In this document: in pieces, positions 6,642 through 15,233 of the stretch
Position numbering within the stretch: position 1 is the stretch's first letter
Layout: each line of letters starts with the position of its first letter
Assembly: GCF_001269345.1 (NCBI RefSeq)
Contig: NZ_CXOP01000002.1
Span: 310,853 to 374,852, forward strand
DNA length: 64,000 bases
Reading direction: 5' to 3'
From: Limnohabitans sp. 2KL-27
Lineage (GTDB): Bacteria > Pseudomonadota > Gammaproteobacteria > Burkholderiales > Burkholderiaceae_C
Translations under genes and position numbers: made by a program
Notes under the pieces: model-generated
What the model saw: only the letters and a program-made list of their open reading frames with translations
Told to the model about the DNA's origin: nothing
Databases searched by the model: none

Positions 6642-9569
6642 TCAGCTCAGGTGCTTGCCAATGATGCCGGCCAACTCGAACATGGTGGCTTGGTCTTTGC
6701 CAAACACCGCTTGCAGCTTGCCATCCGCCTGGATGGATCGCTTGTCTGCCGGGTTCTGCAGGTTGTTGGCCTTGATGTAGTCCCAAATTTTCTTGACCAC
6801 TTCGGTGCGGGCGTAGGTGCCGTCACCGATCACCGAGGCCAAGGCGGCGCTGGGCTTCAAGGTGCCCACAGCGGCTTTGCGGGGCGCTTTGGGGGCAGCC
6901 GCTTTGGCGACTTTTTTGGCTGCGGGCGTTTTGGCGACCGTCTTGGCCGTGGTTTTCTTGGCAGCGGCTTTGCCAAACGGCGTCTTGGTGGCCGCTGTCT
7001 TGCGTGGTGGGTATTTTTTGCCCCCTTCGCGCTGTTCGAACTCAAACGTCACTTTGCCCTCTTCGGGGTTCCAGGCCAGCATGGCCTTGAAGCTGCGGCG
7101 GGTGCGGTTGCTGACGAATTTGTCGAGCACATCGGTCTTGCCGCTGGTCAAGAGTTTGACGATTTGCTCGCGCTCCACTGGCTGCTGCAAGATGAGTTTG
7201 CCGGTTTTGAAATCGCAACTGGGTGTGGGCTGTTCGTTCGTAGGAACGGCTTTGCTGCACACATAGTTGCTGCCGTGTTCGTGCACCGGACTGCCGCACT
7301 TGGGGCAAGCACCCAGGGCCTCGTCGGTGAACTCGACGATCTCGCCGCTCTCTTCGTTTTTCTTGTCGTCACCAAAGTCGAATTCGAGCTTCCAGTTCTT
7401 GTCTTCTTCGTTGTATTTGAGGGCCATTTCGGCCACGAAGGGCCAACCGGCCTTGGAGCGGAAGCCTTCGAGCGGTCCGATTTTCTTGTCGCGCATGAAC
7501 TGCTCAACCTCGGCTTGTTCAAAGGTGCGGCCCGCAGGCGACTTGCCAAACGAGAAGCCACAGCCGTCGCTGGCGCCATCCGCGCCCGTGCAGGTGTACC
7601 TGCGGTAGTTTTCCTTGACCACTCCGCCGCAGTTGGGGCAGGGCGTGCTCAGCGTGGCGTAGTCGCCGGGCACGGTGTCGCGGTCGTATTCCTTGGCTTT
7701 CTTGACGATGTGCTCGGTCATGGCCGCGATCTCGGCCATGAAAGTGGCGCGGCTCAATTTGCCTTGCTCCATTTGCGCGAGCTTGTATTCCCACTCGCCC
7801 GTCAGTTCGGGCCGGGAGAGTTCTTCCACCTGCAGGCCACGCAGCAGCGTCATGAGCTGGAAGGCCTTGGCCGTGGGGATGATCTCGCGGCCTTCGCGCA
7901 ACATGTATTTTTCGTTGAGCAGGCCTTCGATGATGGCCGCACGGGTGGCGGGTGTGCCCAGGCCTTTTTCCTGCATGGCCTCGCGCAATTCGTCGTCGTC
8001 CACCAATTTGCCCGCGCCTTCCATCGCCCCCAGCAGGGTGGCTTCTGAATAGCGTGCCGGGGGGCGTGTCTTCAGGCCCTTGGCTTCGACCGATTCAACG
8101 CCCACTGGCTCGCCCGCTTGCACCGGCACCAGGTTCTGGCCCTTGTCGCCGTCTTTGGCGTCTTCCACCTCGTTGGCGGCTTCCTTGCCGTAAATGGCCA
8201 ACCAGCCGGGTTTGACCAGCACCTTGCCCACCGTCTTGAAGCTGTGGCCTGCGGCCACGCTGATGCGGGTGGTGACTTGGTATTCGGCGCTGGGGAAAAA
8301 CACCGCCATGAAGCGGCGCACCACCAAGTCGTAGAGCTTTTGTTCCGCCTCAGACAAGCCACTGGGCGCTTGCAGCGTGGGGATGATGGCGAAGTGGTCC
8401 GAGACCTTTTTGTTGTCGAACACGCGCGGGATCTTGCGCACGTAGTTGTTGTTCAGTGCCGTGAGGGCGTGCGGGGCCAAGTGGCGCATGCCGCTGTCGG
8501 CCAGCATCTCAAAGGTTTCCTTGGCCACGGGCACATAGTCTTCGGGCAGGTGGCGCGAGTCGGTACGCGGGTAGGTCAGGGCTTTGTGGCGCTCGTACAG
8601 GCTTTGCGCCAGCGCCAGCGTGGTCTTGGCCGAGAAGCCAAACTTGCCGTTGGCCTCGCGCTGCAAACTGGTCAGGTCAAACAGGCCGGGGCTCGCTTGC
8701 GTGGTGGGCGTGGCCTCTTCGGTGACGCTGGCGGTTTTGCCGCGCACAGCCTCAACAATGGCTTGCGCCTCCGCCGCCGACCATTTGCGGTCGGCTTTCT
8801 TTTCAGCGTCTTCTTCTTTCTTCCATTGGGGATCGAACCACTTGCCCGGGTAGGTGCCCGCGGCCGCCGCAAACTCGGCGTGGATTTCCCAATAGTCACG
8901 GCTCACGAATTTGCGGATTTGCTCTTCGCGCTCCACCACCACGGCCAGCGTGGGCGTTTGCACCCGGCCAACCGTCGTCAAGAAGAAACCGCCATCGCGC
9001 GAGTTGAACGCGGTCATGGCGCGGGTGCCGTTGATGCCCACCAACCAATCGGCCTCTGAGCGGCTGCGGGCGGCGTCGGCCAGACCCTGCATCTGGGTGT
9101 TGCTGCGCAAGTTGTCAAAGCCATCGCGAATGGCTTGCGGCGTCATGGACTGCAGCCACAGGCGCTGCACGGGCTTGTCCAGCGCCTTGGTGCCTCCGGC
9201 GTACTGCTCGATCAGGCGGAAGATCAACTCACCCTCGCGGCCCGCGTCACAGGCATTGATGAGCGCATTCACGTCTTTGCGCTTGGCTTGCCTGACCACG
9301 GCCGTCAAACGGCTCTTGGTTTTGTCCACCGGCTTCAAGTCAAAGTGCGGCGGGATCACGGGCAAGTTGGCAAAGCTCCACTTGCCGCGCTTGACGTCGT
9401 ATTGCTCCGGGGCCTGGATCTCCACCAAGTGGCCAACGGCGCTGGTCACGACGTAGCGGTCGTTCTCGAAATGGTCGTCGTGTTTCTCGAACTTGCCCGA
9501 GGTCGGGGTCAAGGCCTTCACGATGTCCTGAGCCACCGAAGGCTTCTCTGCAATTACCAAGGTTTTCAT
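6642..9569 (-). CDS. topB: DNA topoisomerase III with C-terminal SWIB domain
   Basis: A type IA topoisomerase of 975 aa that relaxes and decatenates DNA by transient single-strand cleavage. It starts MKTLVIAEKPSVAQDI at 9569. The Toprim domain carries NACDAGREGEL (105-115), and the catalytic Tyr is Y333 in LTYPRTDSRH. Two zinc-ribbon-like segments follow, CPNCGG and ACPKCGSPV, each with a further Cys downstream. Residues about 845-903 are a Lys/Ala/Pro-rich linker of histone-H1 type, and the last 72 residues are a SWIB/MDM2-like domain starting LKPSAALASVIGDG. E. coli TopB is about 650 aa and lacks both parts. The gene is divergent from a SET-domain methyltransferase at 9665 with less than 100 bp between them, and has its own terminator. 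Confidence 0.96.
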   Translation of the reverse strand: MKTLVIAEKPSVAQDIVKALTPTSGKFEKHDDHFENDRYVVTSAVGHLVEIQAPEQYDVKRGKWSFANLPVIPPHFDLKPVDKTKSRLTAVVRQAKRKDVNALINACDAGREGELIFRLIEQYAGGTKALDKPVQRLWLQSMTPQAIRDGFDNLRSNTQMQGLADAARSRSEADWLVGINGTRAMTAFNSRDGGFFLTTVGRVQTPTLAVVVEREEQIRKFVSRDYWEIHAEFAAAAGTYPGKWFDPQWKKEEDAEKKADRKWSAAEAQAIVEAVRGKTASVTEEATPTTQASPGLFDLTSLQREANGKFGFSAKTTLALAQSLYERHKALTYPRTDSRHLPEDYVPVAKETFEMLADSGMRHLAPHALTALNNNYVRKIPRVFDNKKVSDHFAIIPTLQAPSGLSEAEQKLYDLVVRRFMAVFFPSAEYQVTTRISVAAGHSFKTVGKVLVKPGWLAIYGKEAANEVEDAKDGDKGQNLVPVQAGEPVGVESVEAKGLKTRPPARYSEATLLGAMEGAGKLVDDDELREAMQEKGLGTPATRAAIIEGLLNEKYMLREGREIIPTAKAFQLMTLLRGLQVEELSRPELTGEWEYKLAQMEQGKLSRATFMAEIAAMTEHIVKKAKEYDRDTVPGDYATLSTPCPNCGGVVKENYRRYTCTGADGASDGCGFSFGKSPAGRTFEQAEVEQFMRDKKIGPLEGFRSKAGWPFVAEMALKYNEEDKNWKLEFDFGDDKKNEESGEIVEFTDEALGACPKCGSPVHEHGSNYVCSKAVPTNEQPTPSCDFKTGKLILQQPVEREQIVKLLTSGKTDVLDKFVSNRTRRSFKAMLAWNPEEGKVTFEFEQREGGKKYPPRKTAATKTPFGKAAAKKTTAKTVAKTPAAKKVAKAAAPKAPRKAAVGTLKPSAALASVIGDGTYARTEVVKKIWDYIKANNLQNPADKRSIQADGKLQAVFGKDQATMFELAGIIGKHLS

Positions 9570-9664
9570 GTCATTACAATCCGTTGTCTCGCGTGTGCGC
9601 ACGCGCCCGGGCACGCGCTCACGCGCACGCCCACATGAATTCACCATAACAAATTTTCAACGCC

Positions 9665-10324
9665 GTGGCCAAATACCCAGATTCCTCCCCCAGCCGCTCG
9701 GTCCCGAGCGCGTCCGGCAAACGCATCCAGGTGAGACGCTCCGGCGTGCACGGCAAGGGTGTCTTTGCCCTGCAGGACATCGCCGAAGGCGAGACCTTGA
9801 TTGAGTACGTGGGCGAGGTCATCAGTTGGGAGGAGGCGCAATACCGCCACCCGCATGACCCGAATGATCCGAACCACACGTTTTACTTCCATGTGAACGA
9901 AGACCGGGTGATCGATGCCCTGCACGGCGGCAACTCCTCGCGCTGGATCAACCACAGCTGCGACCCCAACTGCGAAGCCGACGAAGACAACGACCGGATT
10001 TTCATCAAGGCCATCCGAAACATTTCAGCCGGTCAAGAGCTGAACTATGACTACGGCCTGATCATCGACGAGCCCTACACCAAGAAGCTCAAGGCCGAAT
10101 ACCCTTGCTGGTGCGGCAGCGCCAATTGCCGGGGCACCTTGCTGTCGCCCAAAGAGCGCAAGGACACGCCCAAGACCCCAAGCCAGAAAAAAGCCAAGGC
10201 CAAATCCAAGGACAAGCCCAAAGCCAAGTCTGAGGACCAGCTCAAAAAACAAGCCAAAGCGAAACCCAAGCGCAAAGCGTCCAAAACGGACAAGCCAAAG
10301 AAGGCGTCCAAGGCAAAGGGCTGA
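9665..10324 (+). CDS. SET-domain protein lysine methyltransferase with Lys-rich tail
   Basis: A 219-aa SET-domain protein from GTG 9665 with no clear Shine-Dalgarno sequence. SET enzymes transfer methyl groups from S-adenosylmethionine to lysine side chains. Visible motifs are SGVHGKGVFA (26-35), IEYVGEVIS, the pseudoknot motif NHSCDPNC (96-103), GQELNYDYG (123-131) with the catalytic Tyr, and a post-SET CWCGSANCRGTLL (148-160) whose cysteines, with C99 or C103, could bind zinc. Residues 161-219 are a Lys/Ala/Pro tail like histone H1. The substrate is unknown; a DNA-binding H1-like protein or the similar topB linker are inferred candidates. The pairing with topB-SWIB is notable. Confidence 0.92.
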   Translation: MAKYPDSSPSRSVPSASGKRIQVRRSGVHGKGVFALQDIAEGETLIEYVGEVISWEEAQYRHPHDPNDPNHTFYFHVNEDRVIDALHGGNSSRWINHSCDPNCEADEDNDRIFIKAIRNISAGQELNYDYGLIIDEPYTKKLKAEYPCWCGSANCRGTLLSPKERKDTPKTPSQKKAKAKSKDKPKAKSEDQLKKQAKAKPKRKASKTDKPKKASKAKG

Positions 10325-10414
10325 CCCAGGCTGGCTTGCAGCGTTGACCCTGACAGAGGCCGCCCCTGCGGCTGATGGCTGGTGAAGCTGTTCAGACTTT
10401 GTCGAAGTGCCCCC

Positions 10415-10439
10415 ATTCGCGAGCAAGGCTCGCCCCCAC
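10415..10439. repeat. REP-like palindrome
   Basis: ATTCGCGAGCAAGGCTCGC at 10415-10433 followed by CCCCAC contains a perfect 6-bp stem GCGAGC/GCTCGC with a 3-nt loop. The head ATTCGCG and tail C-CCAC match the layout of Pseudomonas REP elements. A related copy lies at 16821-16846. It sits in the 141-nt gap before birA. Confidence 0.55.
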
Positions 10440-10465
10440 AACCAGCACGTTGCGCCACCGCCCCC

Positions 10466-11245
10466 ATGATCACGCCCACCGCTTGGCCTGCTGAAGCTGT
10501 TTGGGAACAGGTGTTCCCCCTGCTGCCCGATTTCACCGTCGAGGTGCTGCCCGAGACCGACTCGAGCAACAGCGAGCTCATGCGCCGGGCCCGTGCTGGG
10601 CAGCACGAAGCCACGCTGCTGGTGGCCGAACGCCAAACCGCAGGGCGGGGCCGCATGGGGCGTGTCTGGCAAAGCCAGCCGGGCGACTCACTCACTTTTT
10701 CGCTCAGCGTGTCCCTCCAGCCCCAAGACTGGTCAGGCTTGTCTCTGGCCGTGGGCCTGAGCCTGGCCGAAAGCCTGCACCCCGATGTGGGCCTGAAGTG
10801 GCCCAATGATTTGTGGTTCCAGGACCGCAAGCTCGGCGGCATCCTGGTCGAAGCGGCCAGCATGGGCGGGCGCAGCCAAGTGGTGGTGGGGGTGGGCCTG
10901 AACATCCGGCCGCGCCCTGCACAGGGGCTGAACACAGCCCCAGCAGCCCTCAGCGAGTTGCTGCCTGGCTTGAGCGCCTCAGCAGCCCTGCTTCGCGTGG
11001 CCTTGCCGCTGGTCCAGACCTTGCTGGCCTTTGAGCGCGACGGCTTTGGTGCTTTGCAATCCCGGTTTGAATCACGCGATGTGCTCAAGGGACGACCCGT
11101 GCACACCAGCGATGGCCAAGAGGGCTTGGCGCTGGGCGTCAGCCCCGTTGGCGCCTTGCGACTGCAAACCGACACCGGCGTGCAAGACATCCACAGCGCC
11201 GAAGTCAGCGTGCGCCCTTTTGCTGCACAGGAAACGTCCCGATGA
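10466..11245 (+). CDS. birA: Biotin--[acetyl-CoA-carboxylase] ligase
   Basis: A 259-aa biotin protein ligase that activates biotin with ATP and attaches it to the carboxylase carrier protein. The start is ATG 10466. The catalytic core shows ETDSSNSELM, the biotinyl-AMP loop GRGRMGRVW, and KWPNDLW followed by KLGGILVE, plus VVVGVGLNI. The N-terminal winged-helix repressor domain of E. coli BirA is absent, so this is a class I, non-regulatory ligase. The stop codon overlaps the start of the next small gene by 4 nt (ATGA). Confidence 0.95.
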   Translation: MITPTAWPAEAVWEQVFPLLPDFTVEVLPETDSSNSELMRRARAGQHEATLLVAERQTAGRGRMGRVWQSQPGDSLTFSLSVSLQPQDWSGLSLAVGLSLAESLHPDVGLKWPNDLWFQDRKLGGILVEAASMGGRSQVVVGVGLNIRPRPAQGLNTAPAALSELLPGLSASAALLRVALPLVQTLLAFERDGFGALQSRFESRDVLKGRPVHTSDGQEGLALGVSPVGALRLQTDTGVQDIHSAEVSVRPFAAQETSR

Positions 11246-11547
11246 TGCGTTGGTCCATGGCCCTTTTGTTGGTCTTGAATTTGCTCACGCTCGCATGGCA
11301 ATGGGACGCCTTTGCCCGCTGGGGCTGGGGCCCCAACACCGCGCGCGAACCCGAGCGCCTGCTGAACCAACTCCGGCCCGAAGCCATCCCAGTCGAAACC
11401 CCTGCGGCGGCTGCACAGCGCATGGCCAAACAAGCGGCCTCAGAGGCCAGCGCACCGACATCGCCCAACTTGGCAGCCTCCGAGCCCGCTTTGCCCGCAT
11501 CCAGCCCTGCGGCAAGTGGCCGACAAGCTGCCCCAACAAAACCTTGA
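11242..11547 (+). CDS. Small membrane-anchored Ala/Pro-rich protein
   Basis: A 101-aa protein beginning MMRWSMALLLVLNLLTLAWQW, one transmembrane segment or uncleaved signal (about residues 4-21), followed by a low-complexity Ala/Ser/Pro tail (residues 50-101) expected to be periplasmic. There is no recognised domain. It overlaps birA by 4 nt, so translation is coupled and the frame is credible. Function unknown; the arrangement resembles envelope-spanning linker proteins. Confidence 0.7.
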   Translation: MMRWSMALLLVLNLLTLAWQWDAFARWGWGPNTAREPERLLNQLRPEAIPVETPAAAAQRMAKQAASEASAPTSPNLAASEPALPASSPAASGRQAAPTKP

Positions 11548-11567
11548 TCCTTTTGACGGAGACTTTG

Positions 11568-12227
11568 ATGAGCCTGAAACTTTACTTCGCCCCGGGTGCC
11601 TGCTCTTTTGTGCCCCATGTGCTGCTGGAGATGAGCGGTGCCGAATTTGAGCCCCACATGGTCAAGCTGCACAAAGGCGAGCAAAACAGCGATGGCTACA
11701 AAGCCATCAACCCACGCGGCCAGGTGCCGGTGTTGGTGAGCCATGGCCAGCCCATTACCCAAATCGTGGCCATCGTGCTGCACCTGGACCAGGTCTTTCC
11801 CCAAATGGGTTTTCTGCCCAATGAACCCCTGGCACGGGCCCAAGCCATCTCGACGCTGGCCTGGATGAACAACACGGTGCATCCGACGTTCACACACATC
11901 TTCATGCCACAAAAATTCTCGGACCAGCCCGATGTGCAGACGGCGCTCAAGTCGTACAACACACAGCTGTTCCGCGGCATGCTGGGCGAGTTGCAAGCCT
12001 TGGTGAAGGCCGCTGCCGCTCAAGGTCAGCCCTGGTTGAGTGGCCAACGCTTTGGCCCTCTGGACGCCTACAGCCTCACTTTTGCCCGATGGGGCACGAT
12101 CGCGGGCATCACGCCCGAGGCGCATCCCGAGTTGTGGGCCTTTGTGCAAAAAGTGGCCGCTGAACCGGCCGTGGCACGTGTGATGGAACGTGAACGCCTG
12201 CAATTGAACATGGGCCAAGCCGCTTAA
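11568..12227 (+). CDS. Glutathione S-transferase family protein
   Basis: A 219-aa cytosolic GST from ATG 11568, with GGAG shortly upstream. The thioredoxin-like N-terminus reads MSLKLYFAPGACSFVPHVLLE, the beta-class arrangement in which Cys/Ser near residues 11-13 contact glutathione. The cis-Pro segment is INPRGQVPVLV. Instead of the usual glutamate-serine contact it has QPITQIVAIVLHLD (the expected E-S dipeptide is T-Q). The helical C-terminal domain ends with the N-capping region GPLDAYSLTFARWG. Substrate unknown. It lies 20 nt after the small membrane protein, at the end of the birA group. Confidence 0.9.
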   Translation: MSLKLYFAPGACSFVPHVLLEMSGAEFEPHMVKLHKGEQNSDGYKAINPRGQVPVLVSHGQPITQIVAIVLHLDQVFPQMGFLPNEPLARAQAISTLAWMNNTVHPTFTHIFMPQKFSDQPDVQTALKSYNTQLFRGMLGELQALVKAAAAQGQPWLSGQRFGPLDAYSLTFARWGTIAGITPEAHPELWAFVQKVAAEPAVARVMERERLQLNMGQAA

Positions 12228-12255
12228 GGCGGGCCATGCCCCTTCAGCCATTCGG

Positions 12256-12292
12256 CCGCTGAGGCAGCTTGCCCAAAAGGGCGCGTCAGCGG
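12256..12292. terminator. Hairpin between convergent genes
   Basis: CCGCTGA (12256-12262) pairs with TCAGCGG (12286-12292), enclosing a second stem GCCC-AAAA-GGGC (12271-12282). It lies between the GST and the convergent histidine kinase gene and lacks a T-run, so a terminator role is only likely. Confidence 0.4.
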
Positions 12293-12298
12293 CTGCGC

Positions 12299-13762
12299 TC
12301 AGGCGAGCGCGTTGAAGCGCAGCGTGAAGCATGCGCCTGGTGCGGTTTGACCGAGATGGGCGGTATCGACCGTGACCGATGCCCCGTGTTGCTGCGCGAT
12401 CTCCCTGACGATCGGCAGGCCCAAACCCGAGCCGTCCACGTTGGTGCCCAGCGCGCGGTAAAAGGGCTGGAACACCAAATCACGCTCGGCCGCAGGAATG
12501 CCCGGGCCGTTGTCTTCCACCTGCATGACCAGGGCTTTGCTGTAAGGGTCCACCAACACGCGCACAGTGACCACGCCTTGGCGCTCAGGCGTGCTCGGCG
12601 TGTAGTGCACCGCGTTCTCCACCAAATTGCGCAGCATTTCCTTGAGCAAGGTCGGGTTGCCTTGCACTTGCGCCCCCGGCGTACCAGGTTCGACTCCCTC
12701 GTAGCCCAAGTCCAGCCCCTTGTCCATGGCGCTGGGCAGGCAGTCTTGCAAAACTTCCCTGGCCAACACCACCATGTCACAACTTTGTTGCGACAGATGC
12801 ATCCCACCGCCTTCTGCGCGGGCCAGCGACAGCAGTTGGTTCACCGTGTGTGTGGCCTGCACGCTGGCCCGGCCAATTTGCTGGAGGGATTTTTTCAGGT
12901 CCTCTTCGCTGGAGCCCGAGCGCTGCGCCAGATCGGCCTGCATGCGCAAACCTGCCAGCGGGGTTTTGAGCTGGTGTGCGGCATCGGCCAAAAAGCGCTT
13001 TTGGGTGACGATGGAGTCCTTCAATCGCTCGAGCAAATCGTTCACCGACACCACCAGCGGGGCCACCTCCATCGGCACAGCCTTGTCGTCCAGTGGACTG
13101 AGGTCATCGGGCTTGCGGGCGCGGATGCGTTCTTCCAGCTCCGACAGCGGCTTGATGCCGCGCACCAGCGCCAGCCAGACCAACAACACCGCCAAGGGCA
13201 GGAGGGCGAACTGGGGCAGCATCACGCCCTTGATGATTTCTGCGGCCAACACCGAGCGCTTTTCACGCGTTTCGGCCACCTGCACCAAAGCCGGGTTTTT
13301 GCCCTCGGCATCCAGCCGTATCCAGGTGTAGGCCACACGCACTTCCAGGCCACGCATCTCGTCATCGCGGATGTGCACAACGTAGCTGCTGCCCTTGTCT
13401 TCGCCAGGCTTGGGCATGGGCAGATCGCGTTCGCCGCTGAGGTGCTCGCCGCCACCGCCTCGCACTTGGTAATAAACCAGATCGGTCTCGTCGGCCCGCA
13501 ACAATTCGCTGGCAGGTTGGGGCAGGTTGAACTGCACACGCTGGTCGGGCCCAAGCTTGACTTGCTGGGCCAATGCCTGCACGTTGTAGACCAGTGCCCG
13601 GTCAAACGGTTTGTTGGCCAGCCCCTGCGCCACTAGCCAGGTGAGGGCCAGACTGATGGGCCACAGCAACAACAGCGGCGTCAGCATCCAGTCGAGAATT
13701 TCCCCGAACAAGGACCGCTGCTCTCGCTTGAAGATGCGCACACTCCAGCCACGCGATTTCAT
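12299..13762 (-). CDS. TctE-like sensor histidine kinase
   Basis: A 487-aa inner-membrane sensor kinase. TM1 is at about 24-46 and TM2 at 180-200, enclosing a periplasmic domain of the TctE/QseC type. A linker follows, then HisKA with FLADAAHQLKTPLAGLR (His263) and a HATPase domain with NLVENAVHYTP, EDNGPGIP and GSGLGLPIV. The cognate OmpR-type regulator is encoded 50 nt upstream on the same strand. TctE relatives sense tricarboxylates, but no tripartite tricarboxylate transporter is in the window, so the signal is unknown. Confidence 0.93.
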   Translation of the reverse strand: MKSRGWSVRIFKREQRSLFGEILDWMLTPLLLLWPISLALTWLVAQGLANKPFDRALVYNVQALAQQVKLGPDQRVQFNLPQPASELLRADETDLVYYQVRGGGGEHLSGERDLPMPKPGEDKGSSYVVHIRDDEMRGLEVRVAYTWIRLDAEGKNPALVQVAETREKRSVLAAEIIKGVMLPQFALLPLAVLLVWLALVRGIKPLSELEERIRARKPDDLSPLDDKAVPMEVAPLVVSVNDLLERLKDSIVTQKRFLADAAHQLKTPLAGLRMQADLAQRSGSSEEDLKKSLQQIGRASVQATHTVNQLLSLARAEGGGMHLSQQSCDMVVLAREVLQDCLPSAMDKGLDLGYEGVEPGTPGAQVQGNPTLLKEMLRNLVENAVHYTPSTPERQGVVTVRVLVDPYSKALVMQVEDNGPGIPAAERDLVFQPFYRALGTNVDGSGLGLPIVREIAQQHGASVTVDTAHLGQTAPGACFTLRFNALA

Positions 13763-13812
13763 GGCGGCGTCATCCTGGGGGCTGTGCAGGTATCGGTCAA
13801 ATCAACAGGCAT

Positions 13813-14487
13813 TCAGCCTGGAATTTTTTCGAGGCAGTAACCCAGACCGCGCACGGTTGCAATCCGGATCGGGCCTTTTTCGATCTTCTTGCGCAAACGG
13901 TGGATGTACACCTCGATGGCGTTGTTGCTGACCTCTTCGCCCCATTCGCACAGACGTTCGACCAGCTGGTCCTTGCTGACCAGGCGGCCTGCGCGTTGCA
14001 ACAGCACTTCGAGCAGGCCCAGCTCACGGGCCGACAACTCGACCATCTTGCCGTCGATGGTGGCCACGCGGCCGGACTGGTCATAGATCAATGGGCCATG
14101 CTTGATTTGTGAGGTCGCACCCCCCATGCCCCGGCGGGTGAGGGCCCGCACGCGGGCTTCGAGTTCTTGCAAGCTGAAGGGCTTGGCCATGTAGTCGTCG
14201 GCACCGTAATCCAAACCCTTGACGCGCTCTTCCACGCTGTCTGCCGCCGTGAGGATCAAGACTGGCAACACAGAGCCCCTGGACCGAAGTCGCTTGAGCA
14301 CTTCGAGTCCATGCATTTTGGGCAAACCCAAATCAAGGATCAACAAGTCAAATTCATTGTTGGTCATCAACGCCGCGTCGGCTTCGCTGCCGCTGGCCAC
14401 GTGGTCCACCGCAGCGCCTGCGCTGCGCAAAGTGCGCAACAAACCATCGGCAAGCACCTGGTCATCTTCGGCTATCAGAATGCGCAT
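13813..14487 (-). CDS. OmpR-family response regulator (TctD-like)
   Basis: A 224-aa two-component regulator. The receiver domain has the acidic pair D8-D9, phosphoacceptor Asp52 in LILDLGLP and the conserved Lys in DDYMAKPF. The C-terminal winged helix (about residues 125-220) contains LSARELGLLEVLLQ and the recognition segment EVYIHRLRKKI, ending in RGLGYCLE. It is the first gene of the pair with the TctE-like kinase, presumably cotranscribed from the 100-nt gap after the MarR gene. Confidence 0.95.
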   Translation of the reverse strand: MRILIAEDDQVLADGLLRTLRSAGAAVDHVASGSEADAALMTNNEFDLLILDLGLPKMHGLEVLKRLRSRGSVLPVLILTAADSVEERVKGLDYGADDYMAKPFSLQELEARVRALTRRGMGGATSQIKHGPLIYDQSGRVATIDGKMVELSARELGLLEVLLQRAGRLVSKDQLVERLCEWGEEVSNNAIEVYIHRLRKKIEKGPIRIATVRGLGYCLEKIPG

Positions 14488-14588
14488 GTCTGTCTCCTGT
14501 TGTTGTGGCGGCTGCCCTGGCGGCTTATCCCGGCTGCTTGATTCTAGTGTCAGCTGTGTCCGTTGCGGCCCGTTTTGGGGTCCTCACC

Positions 14589-15092
14589 TCAATGGGCATA
14601 GGCTTCCAAACCCAAAGCGACCACGGTGGCCACATCTTTGCCCACCGCTTCGCGAAATTCAGACTCGGCCTGCGCCACCGCGTCCTTGAAAGCGTGCAAC
14701 CAAGCCAGCCCCACGGGCGTGAACACCACGCGCCGGGCCCGGGCATCCAACGGATCCGGCTCGCGCTGCACCAAGCCCCAAGCCATGCACTGGTCCACCA
14801 GATCGCCCATGGCTTGTTTGCTCATCCCCGCAGCGCGGGCCAGGTCGGTCAAACGCGAGCCTTCCAGCGCCAAATGCCGCGTGATGTGCACATGTGCGGC
14901 GCTGATCTGGTCACGCGAGGCCAGGTTGGCCAAGGCCAAGGGCACGCCTTCGTTGCCCGCCATCAGGTGCAGCACGCGCTCGTCAAAACGCCGCATCGCG
15001 TGGCCCAGCAAACGGCCCAAATGGGTTTGGCGCCAACGGTCATCCTGCAGCGCTGGGCTGCTCCAGGCGTTTGAAGCGGGGTGTTCTGACAT
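14589..15092 (-). CDS. MarR-family transcriptional regulator
   Basis: A 167-aa regulator from ATG 15092 (MSEHPASN); an upstream GTG would add nine residues. The MarR winged helix spans about residues 30-140: ITRHLALEGSRLTDLARAAGMSKQAMGDLVDQC is the helix-turn-helix and PDPLDARARRVVFTPVG is the wing with its Asp/Arg residues. The ligand is unknown. It is divergent from recA with 141 bp between starts and may regulate itself from that region. Confidence 0.88.
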   Translation of the reverse strand: MSEHPASNAWSSPALQDDRWRQTHLGRLLGHAMRRFDERVLHLMAGNEGVPLALANLASRDQISAAHVHITRHLALEGSRLTDLARAAGMSKQAMGDLVDQCMAWGLVQREPDPLDARARRVVFTPVGLAWLHAFKDAVAQAESEFREAVGKDVATVVALGLEAYAH

Positions 15093-15111
15093 GCCGGAAT
15101 GATAAGGCAAA

Positions 15112-15230
15112 CTGACCAAAAATAGTGTTTACAGCTTTATACAGCTCGTTTACAGTACTGTTCACGCATCCAGTAAACAGCGCATCCCTGCTGAACCCGG
15201 TGCCCCAAACCATTGATATTCAAGGAGATT
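15112..15230 (+). promoter_or_regulatory. recA upstream region with ACAG repeats and strong RBS
   Basis: ACAG occurs in the same orientation at 15131, 15141, 15152 and 15177, and ACAGTACTGT (15152-15161) is a 10-bp palindrome. TATACA at 15138-15143 could be a -10 box. The canonical LexA spacing CTGT-N8-ACAG is not present. The ribosome binding site AAGGAGATT is at 15222-15230, four bases before the ATG. Confidence 0.4.
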
Positions 15231-15233
15231 CCC

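Noticed and set aside
6453-8048. Long plus-strand frame (531 aa) opposite topB
   Set aside because: It mirrors topB codons in a high-GC background; the sequence is low-complexity His/Phe/Gly/Ala and matches no family.
15131-15180. SOS (LexA) box upstream of recA
   Set aside because: ACAG and CTGT are present but not with the N8 spacing of a canonical box; reported only as repeats.
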